From positions 1 to 12,059 of the forward strand of contig JASBSH010000249.1 in NCBI GenBank assembly GCA_030149025.1: 12,059 nt of DNA, written 5' to 3'. The position numbers were made by a program, and so were the translations under genes. Each line of letters starts with the position of its first letter. Positions within the stretch are counted from its first letter, which is position 1. Of the stretch, positions 6,655 to 12,059 are shown piece after piece. A model generated the notes under the pieces. That model saw nothing but the letters and a program-made list of their open reading frames with translations. It made no database searches and was not told the DNA's origin. The stretch comes from Actinomycetales bacterium. Lineage in GTDB: Bacteria; Actinomycetota; Actinomycetes; Actinomycetales; BWSM-131.

Positions 6655-7494
6655 TCAGGTAGTGACGATCCGACGCGTCACCTCGGCGAGCAGTGCGCCG
6701 ATCCGAGGAGCAGCCGCCTGACCGGCTTCGATGACCTCCGTGTGGGACAACGGGTTCTCGCTGATACCCGCAGCGAGGTTGGTGACGAGCGAGATCCCGA
6801 GCACCTCCAGCCCGGCCTGTCTGGCGGCGATCGCCTCCAGCGTGGTGGACATGCCGACGAGGTCACCGCCGAGCACCTTGGCCATCCGCACCTCCGCGGG
6901 GGTCTCGTAGTGGGGGCCCCGGAACTGGACGTACACGCCTTCGTCCAGGTCGGCGTCCACCTCCTTGGCGATCGAACGCAGACGCGAGGAGTAGAGGTCT
7001 GTGAGGTCCACGAAGTTCGCCCCCTCGATCGGAGAGGTGGCGGTGAGGTTGATGTGGTCCCGGATCAGGACAGGGGTGCCCGGGGCCCAGGCCGGGTTGA
7101 GTCCTCCGCAGCCGTTGGTCAGCACGATCGTCCGGCAACCGGCCGCAGCCGCCGTCCGCACGCCGTGGACGACGCGCCGCACGCCCTTGCCCTCGTACAG
7201 GTGGGTGCGCGACCCGAAGAGCAGCGCCCGCGCACCGGTGTCACCGACCTCGACCGAGCGGATCGTGCCGACGTGCCCGGCGACGGCTGGCGGTGGGAAG
7301 CCGGGAACGTCCGGCGCGGGGATCTCCGCGACCGTGCGCCCGAGCAGGTCCCCGGCACCCGCCCAGCCCGACCCGAGCACCAGCGCGATGTCGTGCTTGT
7401 CCGCGCCGGTGCGCTGTGCGATCACGTCGGCGGCTGAGCGCGCGACGTCGAAGGGGTCGGCTGTCGGATCGTCCGGGTCGTCCAGGCTTGTCAT
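6655..7494 (-). CDS. punA: Purine-nucleoside phosphorylase (trimeric class)
   Basis: A 279-residue trimeric-type purine-nucleoside phosphorylase. It splits (deoxy)inosine or (deoxy)guanosine with phosphate into base and (deoxy)ribose-1-phosphate. Phosphate-site motifs are GSGW (S42), GHVG (H74), RTHLYEG (R96, H98) and GMSTT (S216). The base pocket has Y196 and E197 in GPHYETPAE and N239 in TNLAAG, the residues that select 6-oxopurines over adenine in this class. Small variations from the textbook motifs are GHVG for GHSG and LTNGCGG for LTNAAGG. It heads the punA-pmmB pair. The ATG at 7494 has no Shine-Dalgarno sequence but has a -10-like box 7 nt upstream, so the message is probably leaderless. 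The promoter would overlap the end of the neighbouring gamma-glutamylcyclotransferase gene. Confidence 0.95.
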   Translation of the reverse strand: MTSLDDPDDPTADPFDVARSAADVIAQRTGADKHDIALVLGSGWAGAGDLLGRTVAEIPAPDVPGFPPPAVAGHVGTIRSVEVGDTGARALLFGSRTHLYEGKGVRRVVHGVRTAAAAGCRTIVLTNGCGGLNPAWAPGTPVLIRDHINLTATSPIEGANFVDLTDLYSSRLRSIAKEVDADLDEGVYVQFRGPHYETPAEVRMAKVLGGDLVGMSTTLEAIAARQAGLEVLGISLVTNLAAGISENPLSHTEVIEAGQAAAPRIGALLAEVTRRIVTT

Positions 7495-7501
7495 GGCCGC
7501 G

Positions 7502-7507
7502 ATGCTA
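7502..7507 (-). promoter_or_regulatory. Putative -10 box of punA-pmmB (leaderless start)
   Basis: TAGCAT on the minus strand fits TANNNT and ends exactly 7 nt before the A of the punA ATG. No ribosome-binding site is visible, so transcription probably starts at the ATG. No convincing -35 box is seen. Confidence 0.45.
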
Positions 7508-7521
7508 GCGATCAGCAGCCC

Positions 7522-7980
7522 TCAGCCGATCGAGCGACAGGGCAGCTCACGCAGGGCACGCACGTAGTCGTCCGGAGCACCCGCGGCCTCCGCGGCCTCG
7601 GCGATGAGGCCGACGTACTGCGCGCTCGGCAGCCCGCCCTCGTAGGCGTCGAGCACGTACGTCCAGGCGACGTGCTCGCCCTCCAGAGTCGCCACCCGCA
7701 CCTTGATCTTGCGGTACAGGTCGAGGCCGGAGTCGCCCACGCCCTCCCACTCGTCAAGCCGCTTCTCGTCCGCGGGGGTGAGGTCGTACAGGGCGACGTA
7801 GACGGAGGAGTCAGGGTCCTCCACCACGGTGGCGAGGGCGCCGTCCCAGCCGAGGTCCTCACCGCCGAAGGTGAGCCGCCAGCCGTCCAGCCAGCCGGTG
7901 CCCTGCAGGGGGGAATGCGGTGCGCGCGCGAGCATGCGCTCGGGATCGAGGTTGCTGGCGTACGCCGCGTACATCGCCAC
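7522..7980 (-). CDS. Gamma-glutamylcyclotransferase family protein
   Basis: A 152-residue protein with the family's opening YAAYASNLDPERM (the Y-x-SN substrate loop, residues 4-16), a GWRLTFGG strand, a VYVALYDLTPADEKRLDEWEGVG segment and a LDLYRK strand. E79 in the EGVG turn is the likely catalytic glutamate. The family converts gamma-glutamyl amines or amino acids to 5-oxoproline; the substrate here is unknown. An in-frame ATG lies at 7974. The GTG at 7980 is kept because a TACGCT box 8 nt upstream would give a leaderless message; neither start has a Shine-Dalgarno. The gene is divergent from lpdA with only 62 nt between, and lies just upstream of punA in the same direction. A similar order in Mycobacterium (recalled) suggests conserved neighbours rather than a shared pathway. 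Confidence 0.88.
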   Translation of the reverse strand: MAMYAAYASNLDPERMLARAPHSPLQGTGWLDGWRLTFGGEDLGWDGALATVVEDPDSSVYVALYDLTPADEKRLDEWEGVGDSGLDLYRKIKVRVATLEGEHVAWTYVLDAYEGGLPSAQYVGLIAEAAEAAGAPDDYVRALRELPCRSIG

Positions 7981-7988
7981 GAGCGGTC

Positions 7989-7994
7989 AGCGTA
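7989..7994 (-). promoter_or_regulatory. Possible -10 box of the gamma-glutamylcyclotransferase gene
   Basis: TACGCT on the minus strand fits TANNNT and ends 8 nt before the GTG at 7980. There is no -35 support. Confidence 0.3.
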
Positions 7995-8038
7995 GCGAGG
8001 TGTCCGCATGCTGGGCGGCCTGCGTCTTCGGCACCCGG

Positions 8039-8044
8039 CAGAAT
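8039..8044 (+). promoter_or_regulatory. Possible -10 box of lpdA
   Basis: CAGAAT ends 7 nt before an in-frame GTG at 8052. If this is the -10 box, the ATG at 8043 lies inside the promoter and translation begins at 8052 on a leaderless message. The first T of TANNNT is missing, so this is weak. Confidence 0.3.
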
Positions 8045-9518
8045 GGCTCCGGTGAGCACCTCGGCAGAGCAGACGGAGCAGAAGACGGCACCCTCCACGC
8101 AGAACGAGTCGCCCGCCACGCACGTGGTCGTCATGGGCGGCGGCCCCGGTGGTTACGAGGCCGCGCTGGTCGCGGCGCAGCTCGGCGCCCGTGTCACGCT
8201 CGTGGAGCGCAAGGGCCTGGGTGGCTCGGCCGTGCTCACTGACGTGGTGCCCTCCAAGACGCTCATCGCGACCGCCGAGGTGATGACGCTCGTCGACGAC
8301 TCGGTCGAGCTCGGCGTGCGGTTCCCGGACGGCGGGCCGGCGGCCGACCCCGAGGGGTCCGTCACCGTTGATCTGGCCAAGGTGAACAAGCGCGTCACGG
8401 CTCTCGCACAGGCCCAGTCGGCCGACATCGCCCGCAAGCTCCGTTCCGAGGGGGTGACGCTGCTGGACGGGACGGCGCGGCTGGACGGGCCCACCCGCGT
8501 GGTTGCCGAGCTGAGCTCCGGTGAGACGCAGGTGCTGCCGGCTGACGTCGTCCTCGTCGCCGTCGGTGCACACCCGCGTGTGCTGCCGAGCGCGGAGCCG
8601 GACGGCGAGCGGATCCTGACCTGGACCCAGCTGTACGACCTGACCGAGCTGCCGTCGAGGCTGATCGTCGTCGGGTCCGGCGTGACCGGCGCCGAGTTCG
8701 CCAGCGCGTACGACTCCCTCGGTGCCGACGTGGTGCTCGTCTCCAGCCGCGACCGCGTGCTGCCGGGGGAGGACGCCGACGCGGCGCGCGTCATCGAGGA
8801 CGTGTTCACCCGCCGCGGAATGACGGTGCTGTCGCGCTCGCGGGCGGCGTCGGTCGAACGGACCTCGGACGGCGTGCTGGTCACCTTGTCGGACGGCCGC
8901 ACGGTCGAGGGGTCGCACTGCCTGATGGCGGTCGGTTCCGTGCCCAACACCGAGGGACTGGGGCTGGAGGAGGCGGGCGTGAGGCTCACGTCCTCCGGCC
9001 ACATCAGGACGGACCGGGTCTCCCGGACGACGGCACGCGGCGTCTACGCGGCGGGTGACTGCACCGGGGTGCTCCCGTTGGCGTCGGTCGCGGCGATGCA
9101 GGGCCGGATCGCGATGTGGCACGCGCTGGGTGACGCGGTGACGCCACTCGACCTCGGCACGGTGTCCGCGAACGTGTTCACCGCACCGGAGATCGCGACC
9201 GTGGGCGTGAACGAGACGCAGATCGAGAGCGGCGAGGTGGTGCAGGGGCAGGTCGTCAAGCTGCCGCTGGCCGGCAACCCGCGAGCCAAGATGCAGGGGA
9301 TTCATGACGGGTTCGTGAAGCTGTTCTCCCGCAGGGGGACCGGCACGGTGATCGGCGGAGTCGTCGTCGCGCCGCGGGCGTCGGAGCTGATCTTCCCGGT
9401 CACGATCGCGGTCGAGAACAAGCTCACCGTGGACGACGTCGCCCATGCGCTCACGGTGTACCCGTCGCTGTCCGGGTCGATCGCCGAGGCCGCGCGGCGG
9501 CTGCACCCGAAGCGCTGA
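8043..9518 (+). CDS. lpdA: NAD(P)H-quinone dehydrogenase, LpdA type (flavoprotein disulfide reductase fold without redox cysteines)
   Basis: A 491-residue two-dinucleotide-fold flavoprotein. The FAD motif is GGGPGG (32-37), the NAD(P) motif GSGVTG (211-216), the second FAD motif GVYAAGDCTG (333-342), and the C-terminal dimerisation domain begins near 375. It resembles dihydrolipoamide dehydrogenase, but the redox-active CxxxxC is replaced by GSAVLTDVVPSK (61-72). The C-terminal His-Glu dyad is also lost: the usual HPTLSE reads YPSLSG (473-478). This combination is known from M. tuberculosis LpdA (Rv3303c), which reduces quinones with NAD(P)H instead of acting on lipoamide. Start: ATG 8043 or GTG 8052 (488 residues); the open frame extends upstream to 7920, but that part has no family similarity and covers the divergent promoter region. 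It is a single-gene transcript, divergent from the cyclotransferase and convergent with the YwiC-like gene. Confidence 0.93.
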   Translation: MAPVSTSAEQTEQKTAPSTQNESPATHVVVMGGGPGGYEAALVAAQLGARVTLVERKGLGGSAVLTDVVPSKTLIATAEVMTLVDDSVELGVRFPDGGPAADPEGSVTVDLAKVNKRVTALAQAQSADIARKLRSEGVTLLDGTARLDGPTRVVAELSSGETQVLPADVVLVAVGAHPRVLPSAEPDGERILTWTQLYDLTELPSRLIVVGSGVTGAEFASAYDSLGADVVLVSSRDRVLPGEDADAARVIEDVFTRRGMTVLSRSRAASVERTSDGVLVTLSDGRTVEGSHCLMAVGSVPNTEGLGLEEAGVRLTSSGHIRTDRVSRTTARGVYAAGDCTGVLPLASVAAMQGRIAMWHALGDAVTPLDLGTVSANVFTAPEIATVGVNETQIESGEVVQGQVVKLPLAGNPRAKMQGIHDGFVKLFSRRGTGTVIGGVVVAPRASELIFPVTIAVENKLTVDDVAHALTVYPSLSGSIAEAARRLHPKR

Positions 9519-9546
9519 GCTCCGCGCCTACCCCTTGCGTCAGCGC
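9512..9546. terminator. Possible hairpin between convergent lpdA and ywiC-like genes
   Basis: A 7-nt inverted repeat, GCGCTGA (9512-9518) and TCAGCGC (9540-9546), has a 21-nt loop that could add CGC/GCG pairs. The left arm contains the lpdA stop codon, and the minus-strand gene stops at 9564. There is no U-tract. It could serve both converging transcripts, but it is short. Confidence 0.35.
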
Positions 9547-9563
9547 GAATGCTGGCCGGGCCG

Positions 9564-10349
9564 TCAGAGCGCGAACAGCGGGACGAGCACGAGCAACGCG
9601 AGCGACGAACCGATCTCCACGAAGCCGATCTGCTTGGGGGAGAGGCGGTACCGCGGCGCCAGCACTGCACGCATGAAGAACGCGACGAACAGTAAGCCGA
9701 GCGGCCAGGCGATCAGCCAGGCCACCACGGCGGCGACTGCATGGAAGAGCGCCGACGTCCACAGGTACGCGCGGTTGCCGCGCTCGCGGATCATCGTCTT
9801 CACGTAGAAGACGGTGCCGGCGAAGTAGAGCAGCACCAGCGCGAAGGCGGGCCAAAGCGTGGCCGGGCGCACGCCGCCTGCCATCGCTGTGACGGGCAGC
9901 ATCAGCGAGCCGAGCGCCACTGAGACCAGGTCGTTGACGACCGCCCGGTCATCGCGTCGCCAGGCGTAGAGCGCGTTCACGGCCAGTACCAGCGCGAAGG
10001 CCGGTGCCCACACCAGCAAACCCGGGCGAGTCCCCAGCACGACCAGAGCAGCCGGCGCGGTCACCGCCCCGTAGACCACGAGCTGGTCGCGGACCCGGGT
10101 CACGCGCCGGGTCTTCAGCGCGAGTGCGGCGTAGTAGGTGAACAGGTAGCCGCCGAGCAGTGCCACGAGCAGCGGGATGTGCACCCACGAGAGGTCCGAG
10201 ACGGACAGACCCATCAGGTACGGCACCAGCAGCATGGCCCAGGCGCCGTGCTGAGGGGGCAGGTACTTGCGGGTCCAGCGGCGGCGTGCGGGGCGTCGTC
10301 CCGTCGTCCGTCCTGCTGGCGACGTGCGGGCAGCGGCGTCTGCTGTCAT
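9564..10349 (-). CDS. YwiC-like family multi-pass membrane protein
   Basis: A 261-residue integral membrane protein with about eight hydrophobic segments. After a basic, disordered N-terminus (1-28) comes KYLPPQHGAWAMLLVPYLMG (29-48), the signature I associate with the YwiC-like family. YALYAWRRDD-type sequence near 127-140 (NALYAWRRDDRAVVND) has the acidic/basic loop seen in UbiA-like prenyltransferase relatives, but it does not show a full Asp-rich motif pair, so no catalysis is claimed. The ATG at 10349 was chosen because the frame's extension to 10694 reads through the upstream PLDc_N gene and is low-complexity. No strong ribosome site is seen. It follows the PLDc_N-like gene by 28 nt in the same direction, so they probably form an operon. 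The role is unknown. Confidence 0.85.
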   Translation of the reverse strand: MTADAAARTSPAGRTTGRRPARRRWTRKYLPPQHGAWAMLLVPYLMGLSVSDLSWVHIPLLVALLGGYLFTYYAALALKTRRVTRVRDQLVVYGAVTAPAALVVLGTRPGLLVWAPAFALVLAVNALYAWRRDDRAVVNDLVSVALGSLMLPVTAMAGGVRPATLWPAFALVLLYFAGTVFYVKTMIRERGNRAYLWTSALFHAVAAVVAWLIAWPLGLLFVAFFMRAVLAPRYRLSPKQIGFVEIGSSLALLVLVPLFAL

Positions 10350-10377
10350 GAGTACCGGCTCATCACGCTGTGATCCC

Positions 10378-10602
10378 TCACTTCTCGACGCTGCGCCGAC
10401 CCCACCGCAGATACGCCAACGGTCCGAAGAAGTTGACCGCGATGATCGGCGCCCAGATCGCCTTGCTGCCGTTGACCTTGCTCGCCGGCCGGGTCGCCAG
10501 GTCCGCCCAGGAGGCCGCGGCCATGGACAACTGGATGGATCCGAGAACCAGCACGGCGATCTTCTGCCGCTTGGTGAGGTCGCTCCACCTGCGTTTCGCC
10601 AT
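10378..10602 (-). CDS. Small PLDc_N-domain membrane protein
   Basis: A 74-residue protein with two hydrophobic helices (about 14-33 and 48-65) and the pattern QLSMAAASWADLATRPASKVNGSKAIW followed, after a short gap, by NFFGPLAYLRWGRR. This matches the stand-alone 'phospholipase D nuclease N-terminal' membrane module, which elsewhere precedes cardiolipin-synthase catalytic domains. No HKD catalytic motif is present, so it is not a nuclease or synthase by itself. The ATG at 10602 has a weak GGGGTG about 8 nt upstream. The C-terminus GRRSVEK is basic, consistent with a cytosolic end. It probably shares a transcript with the YwiC-like gene. Molecular function is unknown. Confidence 0.82.
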   Translation of the reverse strand: MAKRRWSDLTKRQKIAVLVLGSIQLSMAAASWADLATRPASKVNGSKAIWAPIIAVNFFGPLAYLRWGRRSVEK

Positions 10603-10644
10603 GGCGTGTTCACCCCGTCCGCTCGAGCCGACTCCGACATCGGC

Positions 10645-10650
10645 AGGCTA
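10645..10650 (-). promoter_or_regulatory. Possible -10 box of the PLDc_N/YwiC-like pair
   Basis: TAGCCT on the minus strand fits TANNNT and would give a 5' leader of about 35 nt before the ATG at 10602, containing the weak GGGGTG ribosome site. No -35 box is recognisable. Confidence 0.25.
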
Positions 10651-10861
10651 ACGACGGCGGGTGGTTGCGGCGAGGGACGAAGGTCCCAGCCCACGGGTCG
10701 GGAAGGTGTTTTCGAGCCGGCCTATCAGCGTGTCAGGAATCGGCCGAAAAGCTCACGCGGTGACAACTCCTCCGGAAACACCCTCTCGGCATGGCGCGCC
10801 TGACGGGACCAGGCGGCCGGCGGCGGACATGCTTGTTCACCGGCGAGGTGGCGGGATCCCA

Positions 10862-10911
10862 TGATCACCGGGAGGGGTGCTTGCCAGGAGAAGTGATCAC
10901 CGGGAGGGGTG
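10862..10911. repeat. Two 18-nt direct repeats, spaced 32 nt
   Basis: TGATCACCGGGAGGGGTG occurs identically at 10862-10879 and 10894-10911. The 14 nt between them and the flanks differ. Each copy holds the CACC-GGGAGG-GGTG inverted core, which is extended into a longer hairpin only in the copy nearer the carboxylase gene. Confidence 0.8.
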
Positions 10912-10917
10912 ACCACC
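10892..10917 (-). terminator. Hairpin downstream of the carboxylase gene, likely terminator or 3'-end structure
   Basis: Arms 10892-10901 and 10908-10917 pair around a 6-nt loop. In the minus-strand RNA all ten positions pair, two of them as G-U wobbles. In plus-strand RNA those two would be A-C mismatches, so the structure favours the minus-strand transcript, which ends here 22 nt beyond the stop codon. No U-tract follows, as is common in high-GC actinobacteria. Confidence 0.45.
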
Positions 10918-10938
10918 TTTCAGCGTGCGGGCTTTGGA

Positions 10939-12059
10939 CTACGAGTCCTTGATCTCGCACACGACGGCGCCGGAGCTGACGGTCTGCCCGACCTCGGCGG
11001 TGAGCCCGGTGACGACGCCGGCCTTGTGAGCGGTCAGCGGCTGCTCCATCTTCATCGCCTCGAGGACGACGATGATGTCGCCCTGGGCCACCGTGTCACC
11101 GTCGGCGACGGCGAGCTTGACGATGGTGCCCTGCATGGGGGAGGTCAGCGCGTCACCGCTCGGCGCCGCGCCCTGCTTGGCGGCCGACCGGCTGCGCTTC
11201 GGTGCCTTGGCGCGGCCAGCGGTGGCGGCACCTGCGCCGGCGCCGATGCCGAGACCGGCCGGCAGCACGACCTCGAGCCGCTTGCCGCCCACCTCCACGA
11301 CGACGGTCTCGCGCTGCTCGGGCTCCTCAGCCTCGACCGCGGCGCCGTCGAACGGCGGGATCTGGTTGTCGAACTCGGTCTCGATCCACCGCGTGTGAAC
11401 CGTGAACGGCGAGTCGTCCTCCGGTGCGAAGGCGGGGTCGCGAACCACCGCGCGGTCGAACGGCAGCACGGTGGGGATGCCCTCGATCCGGAACTCGTCC
11501 AGCGCGCGGCGGGCGCGCTCCAGCGCCTGCTCACGCGTGGCGCCGGTGACCACGAGCTTGGCGAGCATGGAGTCGAAAGCGCCCGAGACGACGTCCCCGG
11601 TGACGACACCCGAGTCCACCCGGACGCCGGGGCCCGACGGCGGTGCGAACAGCGTCACCTTGCCGGGGGCGGGCAGGAAGTTGCGGCCGGCGTCCTCGCC
11701 GTTGATCCGGAACTCGATGGAGTGACCACGGATGACCGGGTCGTCGTAGCCGAGCGGCTCTCCGGCTGCGACCCGGAACTGCTCGCGCACCAGGTCGATG
11801 CCGGTGACCTCCTCGCTCACCGGGTGCTCGACCTGCAGTCGGGTGTTCACCTCGAGGAAGCTGATCGTGCCGTCCTGGCCGACGAGGAACTCGCAGGTGC
11901 CGGCCCCGACGTAGCCGGCCTCACGCAGGATCGCCTTCGAGGCCCGGTAGAGCTCGGCGTTCTGCTCGTCGCTCAGGAACGGTGCCGGAGCCTCCTCGAC
12001 GAGCTTCTGGTGCCGCCGCTGCAGGGAGCAGTCACGGGTGGACACGACCACGACGTTGC
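10939..12059 (-). CDS. accA3: Acyl-CoA carboxylase alpha subunit (biotin carboxylase + biotin carrier), 5' part outside window
   Basis: The last 372 residues of a biotin carboxylase/BCCP fusion; the whole protein is usually about 590-600. The frame continues past the right edge with NVVVVSTRDCSLQRRHQK, the mid-part of the ATP-grasp domain. Catalytic-loop EVNTRLQVEHPVSE (visible residues about 69-82) carries the conserved arginine, followed by the biotin-carboxylase C-terminal domain to about 210. A linker rich in Ala, Gly and Lys (about 270-300) precedes the biotinyl domain, with the biotinylated lysine in EAMKM 36 residues before the end. It carboxylates biotin with bicarbonate and ATP for acetyl-/propionyl-CoA carboxylase, supplying malonyl- and methylmalonyl-CoA. 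The symbol rests on the recalled Mycobacterium neighbourhood (accA3 near lpdA). Start and promoter are not visible. Confidence 0.93.
   Translation of the reverse strand, partial: NVVVVSTRDCSLQRRHQKLVEEAPAPFLSDEQNAELYRASKAILREAGYVGAGTCEFLVGQDGTISFLEVNTRLQVEHPVSEEVTGIDLVREQFRVAAGEPLGYDDPVIRGHSIEFRINGEDAGRNFLPAPGKVTLFAPPSGPGVRVDSGVVTGDVVSGAFDSMLAKLVVTGATREQALERARRALDEFRIEGIPTVLPFDRAVVRDPAFAPEDDSPFTVHTRWIETEFDNQIPPFDGAAVEAEEPEQRETVVVEVGGKRLEVVLPAGLGIGAGAGAATAGRAKAPKRSRSAAKQGAAPSGDALTSPMQGTIVKLAVADGDTVAQGDIIVVLEAMKMEQPLTAHKAGVVTGLTAEVGQTVSSGAVVCEIKDS

Larger units (their letters stand above)
10603..10938. other. Gene-free stretch between the carboxylase and PLDc_N-like genes
   Basis: No convincing gene lies in these 336 nt; the only open frame of note (10725-10916, minus) has no family resemblance and runs through the direct repeats. 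The stretch holds a possible -10 box near 10645, a loosely matched inverted pair around GGTGTTTTCG (near 10705) and CGGAAACACC (near 10780), and the direct repeats and hairpin next to the carboxylase gene. Confidence 0.6.

Noticed and set aside
5087..6721. Long plus-strand open frame (544 codons)
   Set aside because: It is antisense to pmmB, whose motifs and codon pattern are clear; the translated product is Arg/Gly/His-rich with no family resemblance. Long antisense frames are normal at this GC content.
7920..8042. N-terminal extension of the lpdA frame
   Set aside because: It has no similarity to the flavoprotein family and would overlap the cyclotransferase gene and the shared promoter region.
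7512..9506. Long minus-strand open frame (664 codons)
   Set aside because: It lies opposite lpdA and the divergent promoter; the product is low-complexity and only its end coincides with a shifted reading of the cyclotransferase gene.
10362..10374. ATCAC-GCT-GTGAT small palindrome before the YwiC-like gene as an operator
   Set aside because: Five-nt arms only, one copy, no -10 box placed near it; too weak to call.
10350..10694. N-terminal extension of the YwiC-like frame
   Set aside because: It overlaps the PLDc_N-like gene in another frame and is Arg/Ser/Pro-rich without similarity; the ATG at 10349 gives the normal family N-terminus.
10862..10911. CRISPR array
   Set aside because: Only two 18-nt copies with a 14-nt gap and no cas genes.
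10725..10916. 63-codon minus-strand frame as a small gene
   Set aside because: No ribosome site or family resemblance, and its first part is made of the direct repeats.

Overview
The window is high-GC DNA with GTG starts, poorly marked ribosome sites on several genes and gene families typical of Actinomycetes. The order accA3-like gene, lpdA, gamma-glutamylcyclotransferase, punA, pmmB resembles, from memory, the Mycobacterium accA3/lpdA/Rv3304/punA/pmmB neighbourhood. The genus cannot be fixed from sequence alone; Nocardioidaceae or a relative is a guess. No phage, integrase, transposase, CRISPR array, rRNA or tRNA was seen.

Layout. A glyoxalase-fold (VOC) gene runs off the left edge on the minus strand. 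Next comes a minus-strand operon of deoC, a catalytic aldehyde dehydrogenase and a 325-residue aldehyde dehydrogenase-like protein without catalytic residues; the last two overlap as ATGA. A plus-strand membrane gene with a PH-like domain follows (4171-4830). A second minus-strand pair, punA and pmmB, occupies 4913-7494, with a gamma-glutamylcyclotransferase gene behind it. An LpdA-type flavoprotein gene runs divergently on the plus strand. It converges on a minus-strand pair, a small PLDc_N-like membrane protein followed by a YwiC-like multi-pass membrane protein. The right edge holds the 3' part of an acyl-CoA carboxylase biotin-carboxylase/BCCP subunit gene.

How the genes fit. PunA, PmmB (as phosphopentomutase), DeoC and the aldehyde dehydrogenase make a continuous route: purine deoxynucleoside to deoxyribose-1-phosphate, to deoxyribose-5-phosphate, to glyceraldehyde-3-phosphate plus acetaldehyde, to acetate. 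The two adjacent aldehyde dehydrogenase genes look like a two-gene version of ALDH16, a family normally made as one chain of about 800 residues with a catalytic and a vestigial domain. This is the most interesting protein-level observation here.

At the DNA level, the deoC operon is bracketed by two oppositely oriented copies of a 59-nt element. Each has perfect 14-nt inverted arms, extended to 21 nt in one copy, and a related 31-nt centre. A second short repeat with consensus TGCRGAASTGCAWGATCACG occurs three times, always next to the 3' end of a minus-strand gene. A pair of 18-nt direct repeats and a hairpin lie just downstream of the carboxylase gene.
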